Positions 32,285 to 43,450 of a DNA stretch of 64,000 nt are shown piece after piece. The stretch's first letter is position 1; each line of letters opens with the position of its first letter. Source of the DNA: Rhabdophis nuchalis (taxonomy: Eukaryota > Chordata > Lepidosauria > Squamata > Natricidae); assembly GCA_039707465.1 (NCBI GenBank), contig CM077644.1:141422462-141486461 (forward strand), written 5' to 3'. The notes below the pieces were generated by a model. It ran no database searches. It was not told the origin of the DNA and saw nothing but the letters and a program-made list of their open reading frames with translations. Made by a program: the position numbers and the translations under genes.

Positions 32285-33981
32285 AACATCTGGAAAAGGT
32301 GTTCCGCGCTCTTCTGCTGCACGAAGAGTGTCAAAGAAGACATTCCTGTGCCACCTGACAGGTACCATGACCTTCTCTTTAAAACCTAGGCCTGGTGAGG
32401 CACCATTGTTGCACTGTAAAAGAATCTGTAGGAGTCTCCCTTATGGTATCCATAAGGGGGTTGCGGGGGCAAAAGATGGGCAGGTCAATTGGCAGGCCTT
32501 AGAAAGGGGAGGCTGAGGTAAATGCATATTCTTTGATATGTTTCACCTCTTCTTTTGATCAGGTGTGATGAGACACAGGACCGGGATGTGCAGCAAGGAG
32601 GCACGTCTTCATCAACAGGGGTAAGGATGATTTTGCAACATGGCCAGTGGGGGTTCTTGCCTCAAAACCTCACTTGGGGAACCTGGCCACCCTAGCAAAC
32701 TCAATCTAACAGAGAACTTTGATTTTTACAATCCTTACTTTCAGATTTGCATGCATTTTCCCTCATACGGCAACACCAGATGTGATGAAGACGTGATGCC
32801 TGAACATTATTTCTGGAGGTATGTATTCTCAGCTGAGGGATTCTGAAGCCCCCATGAAGGTGGCTGCTAAAGTCCTAAAGAGAAAGGCTAGAAGAAAGGT
32901 TTTCCAGAGGGGAGGTATTTCTACCCTATATTTCTGCTTCTGCTAGAGCCTCCATGTGTTCACTCTTTAAAAGGGCTCATGGCTAGTTTTAATCGGCCCT
33001 ACATTTTCTCCCCAGGCATCTCACAATGGAGAGGTGGGAACCAAGCCTCCCTCCCATAAAGGAGAGCTCATCTGAAGTGGTAAGCCTTGTCCCTCTCCTC
33101 CTCATGCTAATGGCAGAAGCCTTGTCTCTGTGAATGTGTTGATATGCCAACAGATAGAATTTTTGTATTGTTTTTCCAGGATCCATTGGAAGAATTCCTT
33201 CCAGGGAAATCCCCTCCAGATAAACAGAGTCTGCATCCTTCAAGGTAGGTAGCACCTGGGCAGGAGAAGATTCCTGCTGGTTCACAAGGGCTTGCAGGGA
33301 GAGAAAAGATGAACAGGCCGGGTGGCTCATCATGTGAAGGAGAAGCTGAGCTAGCTTGATTTCTTAAACATTTCTCCTTCTTCCTCTGGACAGTAACTCA
33401 GAAGCTGTGGAAGTGGATCCCACTACCTCTCTCAGTGGGGATGGGGAGAAACCTTCCTCAGAGGTAAGGTTTTAGCAATGGGGCCGAGGGAGGCTATGCC
33501 ACAAGTCCTGATAGGGGAGGGGGAAATGGTGCACTAGATCCTCCTAGGCTTAAGGCTTCCAAAGGCCCTTTTCCTCTTAGCACACAGGAGTTGAATGCCT
33601 TGATGCTGTCATTTGCAGGATTCTATGAAGGTCCTGGTGGGCTCCACATGCAGCAGCCTGGAGGACATGGACTCCCTTGATGAGCTTCTGGACGAGGTGT
33701 CAGAGGGAAGCTGGGAGGAGGCTGCAGTGGTTTCCGATGCCAGTGATTCTTCCAGTCCATAGGTAAGAAAGTGTTTTCTCTTGGGAAGGGATGGAGGCAA
33801 AGAGTAGAGAGCCTATTTTTTTCATCCCCAATCAATAGGCCCTCTTTTAGGGACTTCTAGGTCTCTTTTGCCCCCATGGCTAAAAAATAATCACTGTCGT
33901 TCATAGGATTCTCCTGACTCGGAAGCCACACTTGCAGATCTTAGCAGCCTGGACAAAGACTCCCTGGACCACTCCCTTTAA
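32285..33981 (+). CDS. Acidic-tail gene, copy B1 (best preserved)
   Basis: Exons: 32285-32361, 32563-32620, 32745-32818, 33016-33079, 33180-33244, 33394-33463, 33619-33762 and 33907-33981. All borders are AG/GT and the phases fit throughout (2,0,2,0,2,0,0). Exon 1: NIWKRCSALFCCTK, then IPVPPD. Exon 3: RCDEDVMPEHYFWR. Exon 4: MERWEPSLPPIKESSSEV. Exon 7: SLEDMDSLDELLDEV. Exon 8: LADLSSLDKDSLDHSL. The Trp codon that ends exon 7 in copy A is TAG here (33760-33762), so exon 8 would be lost. A W-K-R, Cys-rich start followed by a Pro box and acidic Ser-rich exons looks like the cytoplasmic tail of a membrane receptor, but no upstream ectodomain was found. Family not recognised. Confidence 0.5.
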
Positions 33982-34304
33982 TTTAAATAGGTATCTATTT
34001 CAGATTCTTCATGTCAAAGAGTCTTGTGCAGCTCAACGAAACAATGAGCTGTGCCATGCAGGGCCAACTAAGGCAGACAGGTCAGAGTGGAAGGCGCTGA
34101 TACAAGGTATCCCACTGGAGAAGGAAGTGGCAATCCTCTCCAGTACCCTTACTAAGAAAATCCCATGAAAGGTTTCAAACGCTAAAAGCTACCAGCCAAA
34201 AGCCTGGCCACCCTAGCAAACTCAAGAAGAGCCCCTTCCGTTCGTGGAGAGATCTAGCAGAGAACTTTGATTTTTACATTCCAATGAACAATCATTACTT
34301 TCAG

Positions 34305-35362
34305 GTCTTCATGGATGGTCATCATTCACAACGAAACCCAAGACGTGATGAAGACGTGATGCCTGAAAATTATTTCTGGAGGTATGTATTCTCAGCTGAG
34401 GGATTCTGAAGTCCCCAAGAAGACGGCTGCTAAAGTCCTAAAGAGAAAGGCTAGAAGAAAGGTTTTCCAGAGGGGAGGTATTTCTACCCTATACTTCTGC
34501 TTCTGCTAGAGCCTCCATGTGTTCACTCTTTAAAAGGGCTCAGGGCTAGTTTTAATTGGCCCTTCATTCTCTCCCCAGGCGTCTCACAACAGCGAGGTGG
34601 CAACCCAGCCTCCCTCCCATACAGGAGAGCTCGTCCGAAGTGGTAAGCCTTGTCCCTCTCCTCCTCGTGCGAATGGCAGAAGCCTTGTCTCTGTGAATGT
34701 GTTGATATGCCAACAGACAGAATCTTTGCATTGTTATTCCAGGATCCATTGGAAGAATCTCTTCCATGCAAATCCCCTCCAGATGTACAGAGCCTGTGTC
34801 CATCAAGGAAGGTAGCACCTGGGCAGGAGAAGAGCCCTGCTGGTTCACAAGGGCTTGCAGGGGGAGAAAAGATGAACAGGCCGGGTGGCTCATCATGTGA
34901 AGGAGAAGCTGAGCTAGCTTGCAATAGATCCTCCTAGGCTTAAGGCTTCCAAAGACCCTCTTCCTCTTGGCACATATTGTAGGAGCTGAATGCCTTGATG
35001 CTGTCATTTGCAGGATTCTATGAAGGTCCTGGTGGGCTCCACATGCAGCAGCCTGGAGGACGTGGACTCTCTTGATGAGCTTCTGGATGAGGTGTCAGAG
35101 GAGGAGGGTGCAGGGCTTCCGATGTCAGTTATTCTTCCAGTCCATGGGTAAAAAAATGTTTTCTCTTGGGAAGGGATGGAGGCAAAGAGTAGAAAGCATA
35201 TTTTTTTTCATCCCCAATCAATAGGCACTGAGGACTTCTAGGTCTCTTTTGCCCTCGTGGCTAAAGAAGGATCACTGTTGTTCATAGGATTCTCCTGACT
35301 CGGAAACCACACTTGCAGACCTTAGCAGCCAGGACAAAGACTCCCTGGACCTCTCCCTTTAA
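34305..35362 (+). pseudogene. Acidic-tail gene, partial tandem copy B2
   Basis: Only exons 3 (34305-34381), 4 (34579-34642), 5 (34743-34807), 7 (35014-35147) and 8 (35289-35362) remain. Exons 1-2 lie outside the duplicated block. Exon 6 has been deleted with its introns near 34,920. The exon 5 donor has changed from gtaggt to gaaggt. Exon 7 is 10 bp shorter than in B1, which breaks the frame. It cannot make a complete protein. Exons 3-4 stay open (RRDEDVMPENYFWR), so its decay probably followed the local duplication. Confidence 0.6.
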
Positions 35363-35727
35363 TTTAAACAGGTATCTATTTCAGATTCTTCATGTCAAAG
35401 AGTCTTGTGCAGCTCAATGAAGCAATGAGCTGTGCCATGCAGGGCCAACTAAGGCAGACAGATCAAAGTGGAAGGTGCTGATACAAGGTGGCCCAGTGGA
35501 GAAGGAAGTGGCAATCCTCTCCAGTACCCTTACTAAGAAAACCCCGTGAAAGGTTTCAAAAGGCTTAAAGCTGCTAGCCAAAAAATGAACCCCTCAGATC
35601 GGAAGATGTCCAATATGCTACCTAGGAAGGGCAGAGGGGGATGACAAGTAATTCCAGAAAGTGTAAAGTGTTTGTATTTTTATAGAAAGCATTTGATACT
35701 AATAATAGCCTTTGATTCCTCCCTCAG

Positions 35728-35793
35728 ATGCTTCCCCTGATGCCTCTCCAGAAGTCATCCTGGAGGAGGATGAAACAGTCCCAGGGACATCAG
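35728..35793 (+). other. Possible extra exon, copy B2
   Basis: 66 bp between ctccctcag and gtgagttg, encoding DASPDASPEVILEEDETV then PGTSG in the phase implied by an upstream single base. It is conserved with 9847-9913. The frame stays open past the donor for about 70 more codons (to 36011, ending RSSRLLARRQSCSC), so unspliced use is also possible. Confidence 0.35.
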
Positions 35794-36952
35794 GTGAGTT
35801 GTTCAATGCCTCCCGCCAGCCAGCCGAGAGTGGTTTGGCTGAAGCACAGCTGCAGCAGGCTTCAGGTGGGGAAACAACTCAGCTGCAGAGAGTTAGTGTT
35901 GAGGAGGAGCTGCCTTCTGCACCTGGTATGGGAACAGGTAGGGCAGAGAAAAGGCAGGAGCAACGAAGGTCCTCCCGATTGCTTGCAAGGAGACAGTCTT
36001 GCTCTTGTTGATGGGCTGCACCAGAAGCTGGTTGTTTAGCACAACAGGCAGACAGAGGCAATGATAATCTCTAAGGTCCCTTCCAACTCTATTATTCTGT
36101 TCTGTTATTCTGTTTTAGCAACAGAGACAGAAGGCAGAATCACCATCACCGCAAAGAGGTTGCTTTGGTTTAAAAATTTTAATAATATTTACTTTGTAAA
36201 TAATAATTGTAAATAAAATATGTTATTTTAATATATTATTAGTATATTTTTAATGTATATATAATAAGAAAATGTCTTTGTTCATTAAAAAAGGCAAATA
36301 CTTGATTATGACAATAAACATAATTTTTATCTGATACTGATTGGTTTGGTTTGCTGGGGCAGTTGGTCTTTGTATGGGTTGCACCAGACACTGGCTCTTT
36401 AGCACAGCAGACAGACAGAGGCGATGATGACCTCTAAGGTCCCTTCCAACTCTATTATTCTGTTCTGTTATTCTGTTTTAACAATGGAGAAGAAAGGCGG
36501 AATCACCATCACCGCAAGGAGCTGCTTTCCAGTATAACTCTCCAAAACCCAATATATTAAAGTAGTGGTTTTACACAATTACTTTGTAAATAATAATTGT
36601 AAATAAAATAAGTTTTACTTTCATATTTCACTGACAAAATAATTTATTGTCCCACAAGTTATTTTAATATTAGTATATTTTTTGAATAGATATATATGTA
36701 ATAAGAAAACATTCTTCTGATTAAGTCTTCGTTTATTTAAAAAAGGATAGTTGCAAATGTTTCTGTATTCTTTAGTGTACTTGCAAGTTTCTTTCCAAAT
36801 CACTAGGGGGCAGGCTGGGCCTGTTCTCCTCCAAAAAAAGTACTTCCCTATTGATATTGTGGGTTCACTATGAAAGTTATCAGTCCCTCTAGTGTCCCTC
36901 GCCTCAATTTATGCCTGAAGATCGAGCTATACCTATATGGACATGTGGACAT

Positions 36953-39028
36953 CAGTAGCGTAGCGTGGGTTGTCAGCACCCGGGGCAAGGCAAGTAATTT
37001 GCACTCCCTAACCCGTGGATTTTAGCACTCGAGTCTCTTCCACTAGATTAGTTAAAGAAACCCTTACCCCCTAAGCACATGTATTGTTTGTTATGAAAAT
37101 ACTGATGTAATTAAAGTAAAATGCATCTAAATACAAGTTTATTTTCAAACACTTTATTGAGTGCGAACATGCATTACACATTCTCCACATTTTCAGCAGG
37201 TCTATGAATACAAATCTACAAATGTAGTAACCTAGCATGGGCCATGCTATTATATGTCATCTCACAACCATCATATCAAGATGATATCAATATCAAGAAC
37301 AAAAACTAAACATCAAAATGGAACCATACCCTGGAAATGATCCAAGACGGGGCTAGATGGAGCCAACTTCCTCAATCCTGTACCTCTAATTGTAATTCTT
37401 TAATAGAAGTGCAAGATATCAATCTGTATATAATATACAGATTAATTTAAATTCGCCTGCTTTTAATTAGCACAAATTTTTCAACAACGGAATTGCCGTT
37501 GTTGATGCTACAGAATCACGTGGTTGCCCTTTGTGTAGGCAATGATTGTCAGAGGAAAAACAGCACATTCTTCAGCTGGAATTTTTAGACCTTTTGAGGA
37601 CATGAGAGCAGTGGGACATGGTGGCATACTGCAGGAGGAAAAAGGACCACCGAACCAATGCATCATTTTTCTGTAGTTACCCAAGCAGCATTCAACCATT
37701 TTATTACAAGGAGCAAGTTCACCAACACTTGACCAGTTTACAAGAAGCAAGTTCACAGAAGTCATTCAAAGCACCAGAACAGAGTTCATAAGATAGAGCT
37801 TATCGTTTCAAAGGAGGCAAAAGAAAGGCTTCTTTCCCATTCAGAAACCCCACCTTCAACACAGTGTGCTCATTCAGAATTTGTGTTCTTGTAGGCTGTA
37901 TCATCCAATTTCTGTTTCATGTGGATACTCAGGATTTACATAGGCCTAGCAATTAAAATAATGTTGGCGTCTTGGAATTTTAACTGCCCTTTCAAACTTT
38001 ACCAAGGGAGGTATATAGAACAGTACAGTACAAGTAATGGGAGTGGTCAAAGTACACAGTACTTATTTATCTATATCACAAACTTAATAGCACATACAAG
38101 TGTAGTTGGGTAAATATCTACAACAATAGGCATGCCTTTAAAGCCTCAAAGTAATCAAGTTATGACTCATTTCTGCTAGGTTACTCTGAAAACCGACTAA
38201 AACACAACCTCAAAGTCTTTAAAAAAAACTAATTTTCATTTATCCCAAGTCAAAAAAAAGTATTCAGGCAGAAAATGTCAGAAGGGACAATAATAAAAAC
38301 TTTTAAGGAAAAGGTGTAAGTTCCCACCTTAAAAACAATGAAACCAATGCAAGTTCCTTCATATTGGCATGAAATTCTGAGAGGAAGAACAAGGATTGCT
38401 GAGCTCAGACTGTCTTTTTGAAAAAATTGTTTCAAATACTGTACTTTTAAATTTGTTTTAAAAAATATATGTGCTTACTGCAAAACATCAGCAAATCAGG
38501 ATGTTGTTCAGAATTCAGTTCGCCTCTCCGAGCCTCCCCCTGCGGCCTTTGGGTTCGCTTCCCCCGCTCTTTTACCTGTCCTCTTTACAAGCTGCGCCTT
38601 CCCGGGCCAGACGCCGCCGGTGTGTGTGTATGGGGGGGGGCTACCTCCCGTGCGCGCTAAGCTCTTTTGCTGAGGGGGGGGTTGTTGCAAAGTGAACTCT
38701 TCCTCCACCCCCAGCTCGGCGCCTTCACTCTCTCTCTCCAGCCCCGTTAATTCATCGGCGGGGAGAGGGAGGGGGGGGGTGGCCGAGGCTGCTCCACAGC
38801 GACCTCTGCTGCCCGCAATAGGCGAGGCGAACGGGTGGGTCGAGCCCCTTCCTCTCCTCCGCGTGTAATCTGCATATAGGCGATTTTTGCAGGAGGTGGC
38901 GGGGGAGCTCTCGGCTTCCTGACTTCCCCTCGCCTCAGCTCGGCGGGCTCGGATCGGATTCGTGCGCCCCCCCAGATGTTGCGCCCGGTGCGGCCGGCCC
39001 CCCCTGCACCCCCCACGCTACGCCTCTG
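36953..39028. mobile_element. Large non-autonomous hAT element, 2076 bp
   Basis: The termini cagtagcgtagcgtggg and cccacgctacgcctctg are inverted repeats. The exact 8-bp target duplication is gtggacat (36945-36952 and 39029-39036). The unoccupied sequence is visible at about 3133-3140 (gtggacat followed directly by gcagg). The interior is AT-rich to about 38,500 and then strongly GC- and CpG-rich. No transposase is recognisable. Confidence 0.9.
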
Positions 39029-39099
39029 GTGGACATGCAGGTGTCTAATAAATATAATGCTTCTCAATTGCTTCATTATTGAAACAACCAATCAGTCCA

Positions 39100-39330
39100 C
39101 CAAAATTAGAGGATTGCTGCTAACTAAAGGGTCACCATCAGTGAGCTATTGAGCAGCACTACTTGGTCTGTTGTGTGGATGTTTGGGTGGTTTAGGGGTG
39201 GGGATTTTTTGTTGGGTGGGGTGTGTTTTGGGGATTGTTATGGGTGTTGGGCCTGGTCTCTGGGTACTATGTGAATTTTGTTGTATGTGTAAACTGTGTA
39301 TATACATACAATGACAATAAAGTAAAGTAT
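39100..39330 (+). mobile_element. LINE-like 3' tail
   Basis: Ends with tacaatgacaataaagtaaa, the same type of terminus as at 41,600 (ttacaatgacaataaagatt). It is preceded by G/T-rich sequence. Probably the 3' end of a non-LTR element, family undetermined. Confidence 0.45.
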
Positions 39331-39339
39331 TAGTTGTGA

Positions 39340-40900
39340 TTTTGCAAAATTATAATCGAAATGAAATGAAGAATTGCTGCAGCTCAAAGAAAACCATAAA
39401 AAATAAAAACATAAAATAAAACAAGAACTATCATGCAACCTTCAATCTCTGAATTCATTAGAGTTGTACAGTGCTCAGATTTTATTCCAAAAAGGTGATT
39501 CAGAGTACGTAAGAGCCATACACTTCTTTTAACACACAGGCATCTTTTCTTGGGATAGCACAGCAATTCCTCCCTGTTTCAGGCGTGTATCTTAAAGGGA
39601 TAATCAACATCTTTCTAACATTTAGAAAGAAGCTAAATAAACTCTGGTGTTAGAAAAGCTGAGTAGGACCAAGTTCAGATCTCCAAATATCCCTAAAGTT
39701 CACTTGGGTCATTTTTCTGATCTGAGCCCAAATCACCTCACAGGGTTATTATGCAACTAAAATGGGAGGAGAACAAAATACACACTTCCAATTATGTTCT
39801 CAATACTGCTGTCATATGCATGTAGATGCACATGTAAAAGCACATGCCAGCTTTTAAAAGGAGAAAGTGCAATAGCATATCTTAAGAAAGGCAGCCTGTA
39901 GTCTAACCAGCTGAGAAAATTTCCACACCTATATTTATGAAATGAAGAAGTAAACATGGTCCAAGGGAAGCAAATGAGGAAGGAAACTAAGGCTCTTTTA
40001 AGAGCTAAAAAGAGAGAAATGGCTCAATGAAGTCTTCTTAGGCAGAAAGAGAGAGAATTCTACGGTGGAAGAAAACAGAAGCAGTATTTCTATTGCTCTC
40101 AGGTTAGTTTATTTTGTTTCTTTTTCTCTAACAATCTCTCTGGGTTGTTTCAGATAACAATCTCTCTGGGTTGTTTTCTCTGGGATTTATGGTCAATTGA
40201 ATTGATGTGGACATTTAAATCTTCCATTCAGAATGGAATGAGGGAGAATTTGGTTGGACTATATTTATAATTTGATAACAAATTCCAGCACCTGACAGAA
40301 TGGCTTTGATTATAATAGGAAGTAAAATGGATGAATTTGCCCATCCAAGTGCAAGATTTCAAAACAGCTTTTTATGTTTGTAGTGTTAATTAAAAGCTGC
40401 CCCTTTTCTCTGTTTGTCTGCCCTTCTAATTGGGATTGGTTCCTCATCATTAACAATGTGGCATGTAGATCCCATATGGTCACTTGATGCCTGAAATAGC
40501 TTTAATTATGACTTTCACTGGACCAGATACATAAGGAATTAATTACGCTCCTTTTGCTTGACTCCTATAGAATCTTAAATCTTAACCCCCTATGCCCCAC
40601 AACAACTAGTTTTGAAGGTCAGCACCTCATGACATACCAATTTAAGCTATCACACAGCGGGAGACAGTTTAAATTCCTATTTAACTGTTCCAATTTTAAA
40701 GCTGTGTTTTCCTTCTTCTCCTGATAAAACTTTGGTCATGGGCTTAAGCTACTATGCTTGCTTGATGAGATGCTGAGACATGAATAGAGAGTGGGATGTG
40801 CTCAATTCTATTAGCATTCGAGGCTGCTATGGACATGACCTTTTCCTTTCAATTGCCTGGAGTTTGAATATGGGTTGCCAGAGAGACTGGACAGATGAAT
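39340..40900. other. No recognisable gene
   Basis: AT-rich, with short ORFs only. 40,617-40,730 matches 10,852-10,970 and so belongs to the end of the duplicated unit. A 21-bp local repeat (acaatctctctgggttgttt) occurs at about 40,130-40,175. Confidence 0.5.
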
Positions 40901-40913
40901 AAGTATGTGCATG

Positions 40914-40966
40914 GGTTTGGTTTGGTTTGGTTTGGTTTGGTTTGGTTTGGTTTGGTTTGGTTTGAC
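40914..40966 (+). repeat. (GGTTT)n microsatellite
   Basis: About ten copies of ggttt. The flanking ORFs on both strands are artefacts of it. Confidence 0.95.
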
Positions 40967-41429
40967 TTGTTTTGCTGTGGCAGTTGGTCTTTGGACAAAA
41001 GAAGACACTGTCAATGACTTTAGTCCATTGGCAAATCCCACCTCAGTCTTCTCTCCCTACTTCATTTTTGTCATTTTCTTCCCCAGCTTTCCTGTTCCTT
41101 CTGCTCTGTTGTTGGACATATGTGTGTCAAAAAACACAATTCCATTGCTCAGCAAATCCAGCTAAGGTAAGAGGAAGAGAGGAAGCAAGCTTCCTGTAAC
41201 AACCAGCTGCAGTTGAGCAAGACATGAAGAATGGGGGGGGGGGGGTGTTATTGCTTAACACATAACCACGTCATTGGAGAAGGAAACAATGGAATGACGG
41301 CAGAAGATTGGTGGGGGGGGGGGACTGCCAACAGGGGTTTTGAGATGAAAGAGGCAGACCTAGGACTGGGAATATAGAGAGAAGATTTGAATTTTACACA
41401 CATAATAACTGGTGTACTGACAGTGGGGT

Positions 41430-41642
41430 TGCTTATACACACTGTTCTGCAGACGTGGGGTTCTCAACTGTCATTTGTTGGCCATTTTGTTTGCCTGGAG
41501 AGATTCCTGTTATGGCTGTCACTGCTGTCTGTATTCCACCTGATGCAAATGGTGGCACAGCGCTCGAACCAATTTCATTGTAATTTTATTACAATTTTAT
41601 TACAATGACAATAAAGATTATTATTATTATTATTATTATTAG
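41430..41642 (+). mobile_element. LINE-type 3' end with (ATT)n tail
   Basis: This is the sense copy of the repeat found antisense at 47.74-47.95, 49.09-49.3 and 50.42-50.6 kb: aactgtcatttgttggccat, gagattcctgttatggctgt, ttacaatgacaataaagatt and then ATT repeats. It has the structure of a non-LTR 3' end; the family is not certain. Confidence 0.6.
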
Positions 41643-41649
41643 AAACCTG

Positions 41650-42940
41650 TGGGATTCTCTCAAAGAATACCTCCTTTCTGTGTGATATCCTCTGCCCTCT
41701 GCTGCGGTACTATTCTCAAGGCTTTTGGTTGAAGCTGCTTGTCAAGAAACCTGCCTTTCTCCATACTTACTAGGGCAGTTGGTTGGTGCAAGAAGCTCCC
41801 TTTCCCCCATACCCTCATCTAACACAAACACACATAACAGAAGAAAAGCATGCTGTAGGGGAAGGGGGAAGGCAGCAGACAATCTCATTTTGAAGAGAAA
41901 TGAAAGAAATAGGGTCTAATGCTGTAGATCTGGCAGACTACTTTGTGTGGATAAAAATACAATAAAGGAGAAATGAAAAATAAAATCCGTTCCTCTTTGG
42001 CCCACATTTGTCTTCCATGCCTGCAACTACATCTGTAGTCTTGGAATAAAGTACACGGCTACATTTCTGAAATCAGGTTCTTTGGGCAAACTGGAAGGTG
42101 ACTGAAGCCTCCTTCCCAGGGATTTGCCTATGCTTATCCCACACACTATACCCCATTGCTGCCCTTCTTACTGAGGTAAAATACGGCTATGGTAGCAACA
42201 CAATTTAAACAGGAATACACTTTTGCTGAGTCACAACCTGGAGAAATGCATGTTATTGTTGCGAGGAAGAACCCTAAGTCTTGTAAATTTCTGTTGATCA
42301 ACTGTATAGAGAAACAATAAACCTGAAATAAAATAAATGGAAAAGGAAGTTCAAATATTGTAAAATTCATATTCTCCATGCAGTCATTATCAGTTTACTA
42401 AGTAAACATATTGATTTCCATTTACTAACTTAGTAGTATTAGCCTGACCATGTAGTAAGAAGTACTATGCTTCATTTAATTTGACATAGATCACTTTATA
42501 TTTCAGATTCAAACAAAGCCTGACTCATAACTGAAGATTTCAGTCTGAATGCAAAAGGAAAATGTCTTGGTGTTTTGCATCTAAACTACAGACTAATATG
42601 AATTGGAAACTCATGGGTACACTAGTGCCAACTTTGACTATTAAGCTAATAGGCAGTTCTCTATTCTTTCTATATAGTATGTATTATATTGATTTTTTTA
42701 TCAGACTTCTAATTTTAGAAAATAATGGTTAATACTGCTTCCTTTGCACGTCATGCCATTCTTGTGATGTGTCCATTTTCAACCATAGCAGTTATTTTGA
42801 CCAATGTAGCACTGACCAAAATTCCTTATGCAAAAGATATATTGCCATTGTTGTTGTTATTGTTATTCTCTCTCATGCACAGAGAGACAGAGACAGAGAG
42901 AGACAGAGAGAAAAACAGAAAGATCTTATTCAAACTTGAA
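41650..42940. other. No recognisable gene
   Basis: Mixed sequence with a small gaga-rich tract near 42,883-42,912. No motif-bearing ORF is seen. Confidence 0.5.
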
Positions 42941-42950
42941 TGCTCTATTA

Positions 42951-43083
42951 CAGGGGTGTCAAACTTGCTTTGTCATGCAGTCATGTAACTTAGCACAACT
43001 TTTTTTCCCCTTTGCTAAACTGGGCATGAGCATGGCCAGAGCATGATGCATCCAGCCTGCAAGTCGTGAGTTTGACACCCCTG
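42951..43083. mobile_element. hAT-type MITE, 133 bp
   Basis: Ends caggggtgtcaaacttgc and gagtttgacacccctg, with exact 8-bp target duplication ctctatta (42943-42950 and 43084-43091). Confidence 0.9.
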
Positions 43084-43450
43084 CTCTATTAGAACAAGTT
43101 ACACATCATTTCTATCAGTGTTTTAACTAGCATGGGAAGTTTTATGGATCATGAAAGGAAATTCTCAACTGCAAAGAGTCACCTTCTATATGAGAAGGAT
43201 AATACAGCTGGGAGGGAGTAGGTGGGCTTGAATTTAGTGAACATTTTTTTGTGAATGACCTTGATAGCTTTTTAAATGCCTGCTTATATTAAGAGTCATT
43301 TGTATTCAGTTTCACAGATCTTCTCAGAAGTCCCCAAAATCACCTCACCAAGAAAAACCAGTGAGTTTGCAATGTGAATGCCACCAGTGAGCTCGCAATG
43401 TGAATTCTCCTCCCTGGTGTGCACTGAAACCATTTCTTCATATTCTTTAG

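Larger units (their letters stand above)
29593..36952 (+). repeat. Segmental duplication, copy B
   Basis: Aligns with copy A from ttttttcagtgccattg onwards. Within it a further tandem duplication (about 32,640-34,195 and 34,196-36,000) repeats exons 3-8 of the acidic-tail gene. The unit's right end is interrupted at 36,953 by a hAT element and resumes at 39,029. A block matching 10,852-10,970 reappears at 40,617-40,730. Confidence 0.85.
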
